A model generated the notes under the pieces. That model was not told where the DNA came from. It was given only the letters and a program-made list of their open reading frames with translations, and did not search any database. Positions 1 through 8,666 of a stretch of DNA of 64,000 nucleotides are shown here, piece after piece. The DNA is from an uncultured Bacilli bacterium (GTDB taxonomy: Bacteria > Bacillota_I > Bacilli_A > RF39 > UBA660), in assembly GCA_934098505.1 (NCBI GenBank), contig CAKOOR010000002.1, positions 97,240-161,239 on the forward strand. Direction: 5' to 3'. The position numbers and the translations under genes are program-made. How positions within the stretch are numbered: position 1 is the first letter of the stretch; each line of letters starts with the position of its first letter.

Positions 1-125
1 CTTATATTCACCCTAACTTGGGCCGATAAAGCAAATATAAGAAGTGTCGGTAATGTAATTGATGGATTTTTAGCCCCATCTTCATATAGTGTTATGACTA
101 GAATAATGCACCACACATAGCCGAG
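1..125 (-). other. 5' part of an unidentified transcript running off the left edge
   Basis: No convincing gene was found here. The minus strand lies directly downstream of a perfect promoter and can form several short hairpins: GATGG with CCATC, CCGA with TCGG, and CTTATATT with AATATAAG. The only ATG reading frames are very short. It may be the start of a stable RNA or a riboregulatory leader whose gene lies left of the window. I could not assign it to a known RNA family. Confidence 0.35.
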
Positions 126-154
126 ATTATAACACAAGATATTTCGTTTGTCAA
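126..154 (-). promoter_or_regulatory. Perfect sigma-A consensus promoter reading toward position 1
   Basis: On the minus strand TTGACA (154-149) and TATAAT (131-126) are separated by exactly 17 bases. Both hexamers match the housekeeping consensus fully, which is usual for strong constitutive or stable-RNA promoters. Transcription would start near position 119 and leave the window. Confidence 0.75.
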
Positions 155-251
155 ATTTTGTTTTCTTAGAGTGTAAACAAGAGCGATTTTGACACTTTTT
201 TTGAATTTTATTATAATCTTCTTTTAATTATATGTCTTTTTAATAAAAATA

Positions 252-728
252 TTATTTGTCAATTAATTTACTTACTAAATTTAACATTTTACTATTATTG
301 TGAACAAATTTATTTGGTTTAAATTTTTTTACCTTTGTTAAAGCTTCAGCTAATCCTTCAACATCTTGTAAACCAATTATGTATCCTAGTGAATTAAACT
401 TAGCAATGATTTGGGTTTGATGATCATTGATATGCTCTCCATACTTAGCAAGTCTGGGGATTGCTATTACTTTTTTATTTTTTTCCAGAGCAGAGATAAT
501 GTTACCAACACCACCATGGGTAATAATCAAGTCGGCCTTGTCCATTAAGAAATTAAATTCATCTTGAGGTATTAAATCAAATATTTCCATATTTTGTGAA
601 CTATACTTAGTAAAACCAGCTTGAACTATTACTTTATCTTTTATTAAACCTTGTTTTATTAATTGGTCAATCTTTTCTAGAAGACGGACAAAGGTTTTAT
701 CTTGAGTTCCTAAAGTTACTAAAATCAT
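252..728 (-). CDS. PssE/Alg13-like glycosyltransferase catalytic subunit
   Basis: The protein of about 158 residues has the C-terminal half of a GT-B fold (glycosyltransferase family 28 C-terminal domain). It starts MILVTLGTQ and carries the nucleotide-sugar binding motif THGGVGN near residues 83-89. In capsule and exopolysaccharide loci PssE/CpsG is the soluble subunit that works with the membrane-anchored PssD partner, as Alg13 does with Alg14, to transfer a sugar to a lipid-linked acceptor. I place the start at 728, behind AGAAAGGA, rather than at an upstream ATG inside the partner gene. The downstream gene is outside the window, so the final glycan cannot be inferred. Confidence 0.8.
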   Translation of the reverse strand: MILVTLGTQDKTFVRLLEKIDQLIKQGLIKDKVIVQAGFTKYSSQNMEIFDLIPQDEFNFLMDKADLIITHGGVGNIISALEKNKKVIAIPRLAKYGEHINDHQTQIIAKFNSLGYIIGLQDVEGLAEALTKVKKFKPNKFVHNNSKMLNLVSKLIDK

Positions 729-744
729 AAGAAATCCTTTCTTT

Positions 745-1233
745 TTAATAAATCCACCCACCATAAATGGCGTTGGGATAAACTTCTAACATGCTTTCCC
801 ATTGAACAATAAAATAGTCGGCAAATTTATATATCAACCGCCCAGCACGAGTAGGGGTAGTACTGTTGGCAATAGTTTCGATAAAAATAACTTTTTTACG
901 GAATAATTTAGCTAAGCAACACATAGGTCCAACATTATGGGAACCTGTTGTTACAACAACATCCGGTCTTATTTTAATAATTAAATGTAGCGAAATAAAA
1001 CAATTTAAAAGGAGTTTAAAAGGGTAAACCAACTTAGCTTTAAAATTAGTATAAGTACCGCTAATTATATAATGAATTCGATTAGGATATTTATTAGCTA
1101 GATCAAGGTTATTTTTAGTTTTTTCGGTAACAATTGTATAATCATATTTTTTGAATAAGGGGGCAAGCTGCATTAGTTCACTTAAATGACCACCAGTACT
1201 AGCAATAAACATTACTTTTTTCTTTGTTTTCAC
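745..1233 (-). CDS. PssD/Alg14-like glycosyltransferase membrane subunit
   Basis: This 162-residue protein starts with a glycine-rich ASTGGHLSEL motif. It has a hydrophobic segment near residues 68-88 and a TTGSHNVGP motif near 94-102, the layout of Alg14/PssD/CpsF. Such proteins supply the N-terminal Rossmann half of a split GT-B enzyme and anchor the catalytic PssE half to the membrane. Its stop lies 16 bases before the pssE start, so the two are probably co-translated to form the complex. The enzyme family is clear; donor and acceptor are not. Confidence 0.8.
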   Translation of the reverse strand: MKTKKKVMFIASTGGHLSELMQLAPLFKKYDYTIVTEKTKNNLDLANKYPNRIHYIISGTYTNFKAKLVYPFKLLLNCFISLHLIIKIRPDVVVTTGSHNVGPMCCLAKLFRKKVIFIETIANSTTPTRAGRLIYKFADYFIVQWESMLEVYPNAIYGGWIY

Positions 1234-1382
1234 GTATAATCACCTTAAAGCTATTATACTATAAAAGATTCGTTATTAGAAAAAAAGATTTGGAATATTA
1301 GAAAATTAAAAGAAAAAAGCTTTACATAAAAGTGAAATTTTAATTTAATGACAAATATCTAATATTTGAATATATAAACATA

Positions 1383-1979
1383 TTAGTTTTCAATTTTCCA
1401 AGTTGAAATAATATTATTAAATAATTTATTAGCAATCTTTTTATGGTCTTCTTGATTTAAAGTATAATTTTGAGAAGATAATCTTTGTAAAATACTAGAT
1501 GTATTAATAAAATCTATTTTATATTTACGAGTTAAATCATTTAAAAGATAGTTAGATGTTAAGTTAATAGGGCTTATATAGATAATTTGTTTAGAGTTAT
1601 ACTTTCTTAAAAGAATAAATAAGTTTTCTAAATTAGTATAAATATTAATTATATTTTCTTTTTCATGAATAAGCTCAAAATCTCCTAAATAAATGATTAT
1701 AACATTAGAAGAATTTAACTTTTCTTGAATATCATTATAATTACTTTTTATTTTATCGACAACATTTTCTATTTCCAAATTTTCTTTATGATAGGTATTA
1801 AAAGTTGTAGGTAATAATTTTTCTAGGTCTTTCTGTAAAAATGGACTAAAATTTTCTTGAATAGTCGTAGTGTCATCATAGATAACAGTTATCTTTATTT
1901 CTTGATGATTGTTAGCATTAAAAATAAGGTATGTTAAGATGATTGCCCCTAAAGACAAAAAGAATAATTTTACTTTCAT
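1383..1979 (-). CDS. Membrane-anchored SGNH-like protein, catalytic residues not conserved
   Basis: The 198-residue protein has an N-terminal hydrophobic anchor (about residues 4-20), then an alpha/beta domain that looks like an SGNH/GDSL hydrolase. Block I would be VIYDDTTT (33-40), where the expected GDS serine is replaced. The strand before block III is IIIYLGD (94-100), and DHKKIANKL (178-186) resembles the D-x-x-H block V. If this reading is right, the nucleophile is missing and the protein is inactive or non-hydrolytic. It lies alone between the polysaccharide genes and murA. Family assignment is tentative. Confidence 0.45.
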   Translation of the reverse strand: MKVKLFFLSLGAIILTYLIFNANNHQEIKITVIYDDTTTIQENFSPFLQKDLEKLLPTTFNTYHKENLEIENVVDKIKSNYNDIQEKLNSSNVIIIYLGDFELIHEKENIINIYTNLENLFILLRKYNSKQIIYISPINLTSNYLLNDLTRKYKIDFINTSSILQRLSSQNYTLNQEDHKKIANKLFNNIISTWKIEN

Positions 1980-2003
1980 AAGACCTCACTTACTTAGTAT
2001 AAT

Positions 2004-3254
2004 TTATTCTTCTATTCTTATTTTAGCACCTACCTTAGATAGTTTTGTTTTAATATTTTCGTAGCCTCGCAATATATGGTCAGCTTGGTTGATGGTAGTT
2101 TGACCTTCGGCGATAAGTCCTGCCAAGACTAAAGAAGCTCCAGCGCGTAAGTCGCTTGCTGTTACTTCACAGCCTATTAAAGAAGATGGACCCGTTATGA
2201 AAGCTTTATTATTCGTATTAGCAATATTGGCACCCATTTTATTTAAATATTCTATATGACCCATTCGATTTTCGTAAATTGTTTCTGTAAAAGTTGATAT
2301 GCCATTTGCTTGAGTGAGAAGGGTTTGCATAGTTTGACCTAAGTCAGTTACAAAGCCAGGATAAACTTGCGAGGTTATATTGATAGGTTTTAAATCAGTT
2401 TGTTTGGAAATTATAATTGAACTTTCTTCTAAGATATAATTTATATTCATATTTTTTAAAGTATCTAACAAACTTTCTAAGTGTTTGGGTTCAATTTTAT
2501 CAATAACCAAATTATCACCAGCAAGGGCGCCCGCAATTATATATGTCCCAGCTTCTATGCGATCAGGAATAGTATATATATTGCCTTTATTTAACTTTTT
2601 GACGCCGGTTATAGTAATAGTATCAGTGCCTGCACCTTTAATTTTAGCTCCCATACTTTTCAAAAAATCAGCGACATTAACGATTTCCGGTTCCCTAGCA
2701 GCATTAAAAATTCTAGTTTGGCCATTAGCTTTTACAGCAGCCAGCATAATATTAATTGTGGCACCAACGGAAGGAAAATCAAAAGTAATATCAGTACCCG
2801 TTAATTCTTTAGCATCAATAATATACTTATCGCCTTCAATTGTAACTGTAGCTCCCAATTTTTCAAAACCTTTAATATGATAATCAATTGGTCGTTTACC
2901 GATTTTACAACCACCAGGAAAATACATTTCTACATGATGATATTTAGATAATAAAGAGCCCATAAAATAATAAGAAGCTCTTAATTTTTTGGCTAATGCT
3001 TCTTCAATTACTTGATTTTTAACATTGCTAGTATCAATACTTAGAAGATTATTTTCATATTTATAATCAGCATTTAAAAGCTTTAGAATTTCCAGTAAAG
3101 CTTTGGTATCTGTTATATCAGGAACATTGTCAATTATTACATCATCATCACAAAGAATAGCTGCTGGTATTAAAGCGACTACACTGTTTTTAGCACCACT
3201 TATTTCAATGGTACCACTTAATTTATTGGGTCCTTCGATTATTAATTTGGTCAT
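2004..3254 (-). CDS. murA: UDP-N-acetylglucosamine 1-carboxyvinyltransferase
   Basis: This cytoplasmic enzyme performs the first committed step of peptidoglycan synthesis, adding enolpyruvate from PEP to UDP-GlcNAc. The 416 residues are full length. Visible landmarks are the N-terminal SGAKNSVV substrate lysine, the catalytic and fosfomycin-target cysteine in PGGCKIGKRP, TDLGQ near the active-site aspartate, and RAGASLVLAGL near the C-terminus. Many Firmicutes carry two paralogues (murA/murZ), and one sequence cannot tell which this is. The ATG is preceded by GGGGTG. Confidence 0.95.
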   Translation of the reverse strand: MTKLIIEGPNKLSGTIEISGAKNSVVALIPAAILCDDDVIIDNVPDITDTKALLEILKLLNADYKYENNLLSIDTSNVKNQVIEEALAKKLRASYYFMGSLLSKYHHVEMYFPGGCKIGKRPIDYHIKGFEKLGATVTIEGDKYIIDAKELTGTDITFDFPSVGATINIMLAAVKANGQTRIFNAAREPEIVNVADFLKSMGAKIKGAGTDTITITGVKKLNKGNIYTIPDRIEAGTYIIAGALAGDNLVIDKIEPKHLESLLDTLKNMNINYILEESSIIISKQTDLKPINITSQVYPGFVTDLGQTMQTLLTQANGISTFTETIYENRMGHIEYLNKMGANIANTNNKAFITGPSSLIGCEVTASDLRAGASLVLAGLIAEGQTTINQADHILRGYENIKTKLSKVGAKIRIEE

Positions 3255-3430
3255 ATATAATACACCCCATCTAACTATAATTAACTATATCTAATTTACT
3301 ACATTAAGTCAAACAAAAAAACATCTATAAAACTATATTATAGAAATTTTTCTATTATTCTTAATTTTAGTATTTATTAAACTTAATTTGATTTATTGAC
3401 ATTTTACCTAAACTCTAATTACTAATAAAT

Positions 3431-3922
3431 TTAATTATATTTTAAAAGAACTTCCTTAATATACGACTTGTATTCAATATTTGATTTATCATTATTTTCA
3501 TCAATTAAACATAAAGGTGGATACATTACGCACCAAAAGTTTTCACCAAGACCGTGACCTAAAGTTATTACTAAAGAATTATAATAACCGGCAGGATATT
3601 TAATGCCTTTATAGGTTTTAGAAGGAAAAAAGTTATTACCATAAGAAATATTATAGGGAACTTGATAATGATTTAAAATAGTACGAAAAGTAGACATATT
3701 ATTTTTTATATAACTATCAATGTCAGTATTTTTATTAATATACGGCAAAATTTGTTTCATTAAGTCTTCTTTAATCCTCGTCTTAGTTAATTGATCTTGC
3801 AAATTATTAGAATTAGCTATTATACGAAAACGAATAGAGTCATCGGGAATTATTATTTCTTCTTTATTACTATTTAAGTAGAATAAAGCAATAATGGTTA
3901 AAACAACTATAATCTTTTTTAT
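3431..3922 (-). CDS. spoIIR: Stage II sporulation protein R, apparently with an AUA start
   Basis: SpoIIR is secreted from the forespore and triggers SpoIIGA to process pro-sigma-E in the mother cell. The C-terminal domain is typical: FFPSKTYKGIKYPAGYYNSL, then LGHGLGENFWCVMYPPLCLI. The conserved N-terminal stretch (IRFRIIANSN) and a signal peptide (KKIIVVLTIIALFYL) are encoded upstream of the first standard start (TTG at 3802), in the same open frame. That frame contains no ATG or GTG. An ATA at 3922-3920, six bases behind GGGTGA, is the best start and gives about 164 residues. A sequencing error in an ATG cannot be excluded. The prmC neighbourhood is conserved in Bacillus. Confidence 0.85.
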   Translation of the reverse strand: MKKIIVVLTIIALFYLNSNKEEIIIPDDSIRFRIIANSNNLQDQLTKTRIKEDLMKQILPYINKNTDIDSYIKNNMSTFRTILNHYQVPYNISYGNNFFPSKTYKGIKYPAGYYNSLVITLGHGLGENFWCVMYPPLCLIDENNDKSNIEYKSYIKEVLLKYN

Positions 3923-3928
3923 AAAAAA

Positions 3929-3957
3929 TCACCCAATTTAATATTGAGTGACTTTTA
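3929..3957. terminator. Hairpin between prmC and spoIIR, T-tracts on both sides
   Basis: A 9-bp stem (TCACCCAAT with ATTGAGTGA, 3929-3951) is followed by T-runs in both directions. On the minus strand it separates prmC from spoIIR, and its 3' arm contains the GGGTGA that would be the spoIIR Shine-Dalgarno. It may therefore limit read-through and also mask that ribosome site. Confidence 0.6.
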
Positions 3958-3963
3958 TTTTTT

Positions 3964-4704
3964 TTATTCATTAATTATGAAAATATATCTATCCTTACCG
4001 GCTAAGTCCTTTTTTACTTGAATATAGGCATGTGGATAAAGATTTCTTGCTAGATTTGTAATATCTTGACTTTGAGTACAACCAATTTCAAAGGCTATTA
4101 TACTTTTAGGTTCTAAAAATTCTTTACTTCTTTTTAAAATTATCTCGTAAAATTCAAGACCGTTATTATGTGCAAATAGGGCATTTTGTGGTTCATATTT
4201 AGTTGCTGGATCAACTGGTTCATCATACTTAACATATGGAGGATTGCTAACTAAAATATTATATTTTTTCTTAATGCTACAATTTTTGATATCTCCAAGA
4301 GCAAAATTAACATTGGCATGGTTTAGAACGGCATTTGAACTTGCTAATTCAATGGCATCTTTAGAAATATCTAGAGCGTCGACCGTAGTGTTTAATTCTT
4401 TAGATAAAGTTATAGCAATGCAACCACTTCCCGTACCGATTTCTAAGATTTTAAGAGTAAGGTAATTAGTTTGACTTTTAATTAATTTTAGTAATTCATC
4501 GACTAAGCCTTCGGTTTCAAAACGGGGTATTAAAGCTCGTTCATCAACTTTTATCGAATATCCATAAAAATTAACATTACCAATCAAATATTGAATAGGG
4601 TAGTCATTGTTAATTTTTTGGATAATTTCTTCCATGTTATTAGGATATAATTTTTTTAATAATTCATAGTCAGTACTAGAAATATATCTTTCTTTTTTTA
4701 TCAT
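3964..4704 (-). CDS. prmC: Release factor glutamine methyltransferase
   Basis: PrmC methylates the GGQ glutamine of release factors. The SAM-binding EIGTGSGCIAI motif and the catalytic NPPY (in VSNPPYVKYDE) are present. At 246 residues it is shorter than the usual 280 or so, because most of the N-terminal helical substrate-recognition domain is reduced. Its start codon overlaps the end of prfA, its substrate gene, at base 4704, giving a translationally coupled prfA-prmC pair. Confidence 0.93.
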   Translation of the reverse strand: MIKKERYISSTDYELLKKLYPNNMEEIIQKINNDYPIQYLIGNVNFYGYSIKVDERALIPRFETEGLVDELLKLIKSQTNYLTLKILEIGTGSGCIAITLSKELNTTVDALDISKDAIELASSNAVLNHANVNFALGDIKNCSIKKKYNILVSNPPYVKYDEPVDPATKYEPQNALFAHNNGLEFYEIILKRSKEFLEPKSIIAFEIGCTQSQDITNLARNLYPHAYIQVKKDLAGKDRYIFIINE

Positions 4705-5756
4705 TATTCTCCTGCTAATTTTAATCTTTGATCTTCAGTAATTAAAGCCTCAATTATTGGATCTAAATTGCCTTCCATTACACGATCTAATTCCATAATT
4801 GAAAAATTAATACGATGATCGGTAACACGATTTTGCGGATAGTTGTAAGTTCTAATCTTTTCACTACGATCGCCAGTACCGATTTTTTTACGTGATTCGC
4901 CAACTTGTTGCTCTTTTTCAGCTAAGGCAGCGTCGTGTAATTTGGCTGCTAACATTTTCATAGCTTTTTCTTTATTCTTTAATTGTGAACGTTCTACTTG
5001 ACAAGTAACAATGGTATTAGTAGGAATATGAGTAATTCTAACAGCTGAGTTAGAGGTATTTACTGATTGCCCACCAGCGCCACTAGAATGGTAAACATCA
5101 ATTTTTAAGTCAGTTTCCTTAATTTCGACATCATTAACATTTACTTCGGGCATAACTAATACAGTAGCAGTTGAAGTATGAACACGACCACCAGCTTCAG
5201 TTACCGGTACTCTTTGAACACGGTGAGAACCACTTTCAAATTTTAATTTTGAATAGACATTTTCGCCTTTAATCATAAATTCAATTTGTGAGTATCCACC
5301 AGCAGATCCTTCTATTTCGTGAAGAACCTCAATTTTCCAATTATTTTTTTCGGCATATCTTGTGTACATACGGTATAAATCACCAGCGAAAATATTGGCC
5401 TCATCGCCACCAGCAGCCCCTCTTATTTCCATGATAATATTTTTATCATCGTTAGGATCTTTAGGTATTAATAGTAATTGTAATTCTTTTTCTAACTTTT
5501 CCTTATTAGCAGTGGCAGTAGCAATTTCTTCTTCGGCTAAATCTTTTAAGTCAGGATCGTTTAACATTTCTTTAGCTTCAATAATGGTTTCATCGCATTT
5601 TTGATATTCATTATATTTTAATACTATTTCTTCCAGATCTGCTTTTTCTTTAGATAATTTTCTTAATTTATTATAATCTTGTAAAACATCTTCGTGAGTT
5701 AATTCTTCTATTAACTCTTGATATTTAGCTGTAATATTTTGTAATCTTTCTATCAT
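4704..5756 (-). CDS. prfA: Peptide chain release factor 1
   Basis: RF1 reads UAA and UAG and triggers peptide release. The GGQ motif is seen in GAGGQSVNTSNSAVRITH, and the PVT tripeptide (in HRVQRVPVTEAGG) is the RF1-type stop-codon anticodon. The chosen start (MIERLQNIT) lies behind GAAAGGAAACC; an upstream ATG at 5807 would add 17 unconserved residues. It heads the prfA-prmC operon. Confidence 0.96.
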   Translation of the reverse strand: MIERLQNITAKYQELIEELTHEDVLQDYNKLRKLSKEKADLEEIVLKYNEYQKCDETIIEAKEMLNDPDLKDLAEEEIATATANKEKLEKELQLLLIPKDPNDDKNIIMEIRGAAGGDEANIFAGDLYRMYTRYAEKNNWKIEVLHEIEGSAGGYSQIEFMIKGENVYSKLKFESGSHRVQRVPVTEAGGRVHTSTATVLVMPEVNVNDVEIKETDLKIDVYHSSGAGGQSVNTSNSAVRITHIPTNTIVTCQVERSQLKNKEKAMKMLAAKLHDAALAEKEQQVGESRKKIGTGDRSEKIRTYNYPQNRVTDHRINFSIMELDRVMEGNLDPIIEALITEDQRLKLAGE

Positions 5757-5875
5757 AAAAAGGTTTCCTTTCTCGTTAATTATATAAAAATAGAAGAAAA
5801 AAAGCAATTATTTTAAACATTGCCATTCTCTTTAATAATTTAACCTCATATAAATGAAATTATTGAAAGTTGATA

Positions 5876-6316
5876 TTAATCTAAATTACTATTTTCTTCA
5901 TCTGAATCATCATTTACAACTACTAAATCTTGTAAATCATCGTCATCATCGTCAGTTGGTTCATCTTCATCATAGTAAATATTGTCGTTATCTTCTTCAA
6001 TTTCTTCTTCTTCATCTTCAAGACTACCATCGATATCTTCTTCTTCATCTTCAATAATAATCTTAGCTTGGTGACGACTTCTTAAATCCCAAAAGCCTTT
6101 TTCTAACATAATGAAACGGTGATCAGTAGATAATACTTGGAAAAAGTCAGCAATTTTAGCTTCATATTCCTCATTTGATAGTCCCAATAAATCACATATT
6201 TGCTTAAAAAGGTCGGTAATTTTTACTTTTTCGCCTGATGATTCTAATATCATATAGGCTATATCATCATAACTTTTTGATTCTAATTCTTCTTTGGATA
6301 AATCGGTAATTTTCAT
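5876..6316 (-). CDS. rpoE: RNA polymerase delta subunit
   Basis: Delta is a Firmicutes-specific RNA polymerase subunit that speeds recycling and tunes promoter sensitivity to initiating nucleotides. The N-terminal globular HARE-type domain (about 1-90) includes SYDDIAYMIL and the FWDLRSR motif. It is followed by a long disordered tail of Asp and Glu from about residue 92, as expected. Length (146) is a little below the Bacillus protein. It lies 11 bases downstream of argS. Confidence 0.92.
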   Translation of the reverse strand: MKITDLSKEELESKSYDDIAYMILESSGEKVKITDLFKQICDLLGLSNEEYEAKIADFFQVLSTDHRFIMLEKGFWDLRSRHQAKIIIEDEEEDIDGSLEDEEEEIEEDNDNIYYDEDEPTDDDDDDLQDLVVVNDDSDEENSNLD

Positions 6317-6327
6317 ATTTATTCCTC

Positions 6328-8076
6328 CTACATTTTTTCAGGTATTTCAATACCTAGTATATTCAATAGTTTAATATTATTCTCATAAATTATTTTTGTC
6401 AATATTAACCATGATTCTCTCGTTAATTTATTTTCTTCAATTAACACTTTATTGCTGGAATAGAAATTATTATAAAGATTTGTAACTTTATATAAATAAT
6501 CAGCAATATCACTTAATGACTTAGTGCTAAAAGCTTTATTAATTATACTTCTTAAAGTCATAGTGGTAAGAATTATTTCTCTTTCAATATCAGTTGAAAT
6601 TTGATTATAGTTTTCATAAGAAATATTATTTTCTTGGGCTTTATCTAGTAATGATTTCATTCTGATTGTTGAATAAAGAAGGTAAGGTCCAGTTTTTCCT
6701 TGTAAATCACTAAATTTTACAGGATCAAAGTTGTAATCTTTACCACGGAATGGAATAAGATCAGCATATTTTACAGTAGCAATGCCAACTATTTCGGCAA
6801 TTTTGTTTCTTTCTTCCCCGGTAATACTAGGCATTATTTTGCGTTCACATTCAGTAGTAACCATATTTAGTAAATCTTCTAAACGCATAACACCGCCATC
6901 ACGGGTTTTAAATGGTTTACCATCACTACCATTCATGGTACCAAAAGGAATATATTCTAATTTAGTATTTTCTTTAACTATCTTAGCTTTACGAACGGCT
7001 CTAAAAACTTGTTCAAAATGAAGGGACTGACGAGCATCGGCTAAATACCAAATTTCATCAGGATGCCATTTTTTCATACGTTCCCAAATGCAAGCCATAT
7101 CCGTAGTTTGATAAGAGGCAGAACCATTACTTTTTTCTAGAATTACTGGTGGTACTTCATGGTCATCATTTTCCTCATTAACATAAATTACTTTAGCACC
7201 ATTTGATTCTTCTACTAAACCTAATGAATTAAGATATGAGGTCATCTCCGGAATATATTTACTACCATCTGATTCGCCTTCCCAAATATCAAAAGTTGTA
7301 TTAAGACGGTCGTATGTTTTTTTTATATCTTCCTTAGAAATACGCATAATAGCATTCCATAAGGCCATTAACCCTTTTTTGCTTTCTTGAAAATCCACGG
7401 TCATTTGACGAGCTTCTTCTAAATAAGCTTCATCTTCTTTAGCTTTAGTACTAGCTAGAGGATATATTTCTATTAGATCGTTATTCGTAATGGGTAGATC
7501 TTCTGGATATTTTCCTTGATAATTTTCATCAAAGTATGGCAATTCGGGATATCTATGTTTAATTTCTGTCATAACAAGACCAATTGGTCGGCCAAAATCA
7601 CCTAGGTGAGCGTCGCTGTAAGTTTTATTACCTAACGCGGTTGCTAATCTCTTTAAAGCCTCACCGATATTAGCAGAACGCAAATGACCAACATGTAAAG
7701 CTTTGGCAACATTAGCTCCACCATAATCGAAAAAAATAGTCTTTTTATTATCGGTATAATAATTCCAATTGATATCTTTATTTAAACGATTAAAATAATC
7801 AACTAAAGCTGTCTTTTTAAAAGAAAAATTGATAAAACCAGGACCGGCAATATTGACATTATTATATCGGCCGTCCTTATTTAAGGCTTCAACAATAACA
7901 TTTGCAATTTCGTGAGGATGTTTATGCAGTTTACCTGCTAAAGGCATAACTCCATTATACTGATAGTCACCAAGTTCTTTTCTTACTGAAGGACTTAATA
8001 CAACACTTTCAATATCAAAGCCACAATTTTTAATTAAATTAAGCCAATAGACTTGTTCTTCTTCAATAAAACTCAT
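6328..8076 (-). CDS. argS: Arginyl-tRNA synthetase
   Basis: This class I synthetase charges tRNA-Arg. The HIGH-type signature HVGHLRSANIGEAL is present. The KMSKS loop is replaced by the divergent GKPFKTRDGG typical of ArgRS. The 582 residues include the N-terminal tRNA-binding Add1 domain and the C-terminal DALR anticodon-binding domain. Gene order YwiB-like, argS, rpoE matches Bacillus. Confidence 0.95.
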   Translation of the reverse strand: MSFIEEEQVYWLNLIKNCGFDIESVVLSPSVRKELGDYQYNGVMPLAGKLHKHPHEIANVIVEALNKDGRYNNVNIAGPGFINFSFKKTALVDYFNRLNKDINWNYYTDNKKTIFFDYGGANVAKALHVGHLRSANIGEALKRLATALGNKTYSDAHLGDFGRPIGLVMTEIKHRYPELPYFDENYQGKYPEDLPITNNDLIEIYPLASTKAKEDEAYLEEARQMTVDFQESKKGLMALWNAIMRISKEDIKKTYDRLNTTFDIWEGESDGSKYIPEMTSYLNSLGLVEESNGAKVIYVNEENDDHEVPPVILEKSNGSASYQTTDMACIWERMKKWHPDEIWYLADARQSLHFEQVFRAVRKAKIVKENTKLEYIPFGTMNGSDGKPFKTRDGGVMRLEDLLNMVTTECERKIMPSITGEERNKIAEIVGIATVKYADLIPFRGKDYNFDPVKFSDLQGKTGPYLLYSTIRMKSLLDKAQENNISYENYNQISTDIEREIILTTMTLRSIINKAFSTKSLSDIADYLYKVTNLYNNFYSSNKVLIEENKLTRESWLILTKIIYENNIKLLNILGIEIPEKM

Positions 8077-8206
8077 AATTCTAATACCTTTCTTATTTAA
8101 CTAAGCAATATAATAACCTATGAAAACTGCTTTTCTTACGGATAATAATTCATAAACTATTATTTGTTTAGGTAATTTAATTAGTCTACACTAAAATTGT
8201 CTAATC

Positions 8207-8566
8207 TTAATTAAAACTTATTTCAAGTTTAGTAAATTGGTCGTCACTTTCCAACTGGTAATATAACTCTAATTTATCATTTTGTATACTAAATTCTGCA
8301 CTATCGACAATTATATCAACATAAGCATCTAATTCTTTTAAAAGGTATTTGCAGTTATGTTTACCATCTTTGTTAATTGTTAATTCCAACTGAGATTCTT
8401 TGTTATCTCTAACTAAGATTAATGATTCATCGTTAATAGTAATAGTATTTAAAACATCTTCAAGTGTAAATTCGTATTTATTATCATTTCTTACATAATT
8501 TAATGACTCTTTTTCTAAATATAAGTCATTATTTTTATATAATTTTAAACTTAGGAAATTATTCAA
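8207..8566 (-). CDS. DUF1934 (YwiB-like) calycin-fold protein
   Basis: This is a small beta-rich protein of 119 residues. It resembles the DUF1934/YwiB family by size, by its strand-rich pattern, and by its place directly upstream of argS, where ywiB sits in Bacillus. There are no catalytic motifs or membrane segments. Function is unknown in the family. The ATG is preceded by GGAGGTAAT, a strong ribosome site. Confidence 0.7.
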   Translation of the reverse strand: MNNFLSLKLYKNNDLYLEKESLNYVRNDNKYEFTLEDVLNTITINDESLILVRDNKESQLELTINKDGKHNCKYLLKELDAYVDIIVDSAEFSIQNDKLELYYQLESDDQFTKLEISFN

Positions 8567-8666
8567 AAAACATTACCTCCGTTTTTTTCTAAAACATTAT
8601 AACATAGGTCTTTTAAAATAACTACATAAATTAAATATTTTTTTACATAATAAAAAGGGTGAGGAT

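Noticed and set aside
752..764. GGTGGGTGG near the end of pssD as a fifth G-rich motif
   Set aside because: It encodes the last pssD residues and lacks the further G-runs and the upstream promoter position of the four intergenic copies.
2485..2880. Open frames opposite murA, prmC, prfA, argS, mnmE, gyrB and other genes
   Set aside because: They lie antisense to clearly conserved genes, have no ribosome sites or recognisable motifs, and reflect the codon bias of the real gene.
3431..3802. spoIIR as a 123-residue protein starting at TTG 3802
   Set aside because: This start has no ribosome site and would remove the conserved IRFRIIANSN block and the signal peptide that are encoded in frame upstream.
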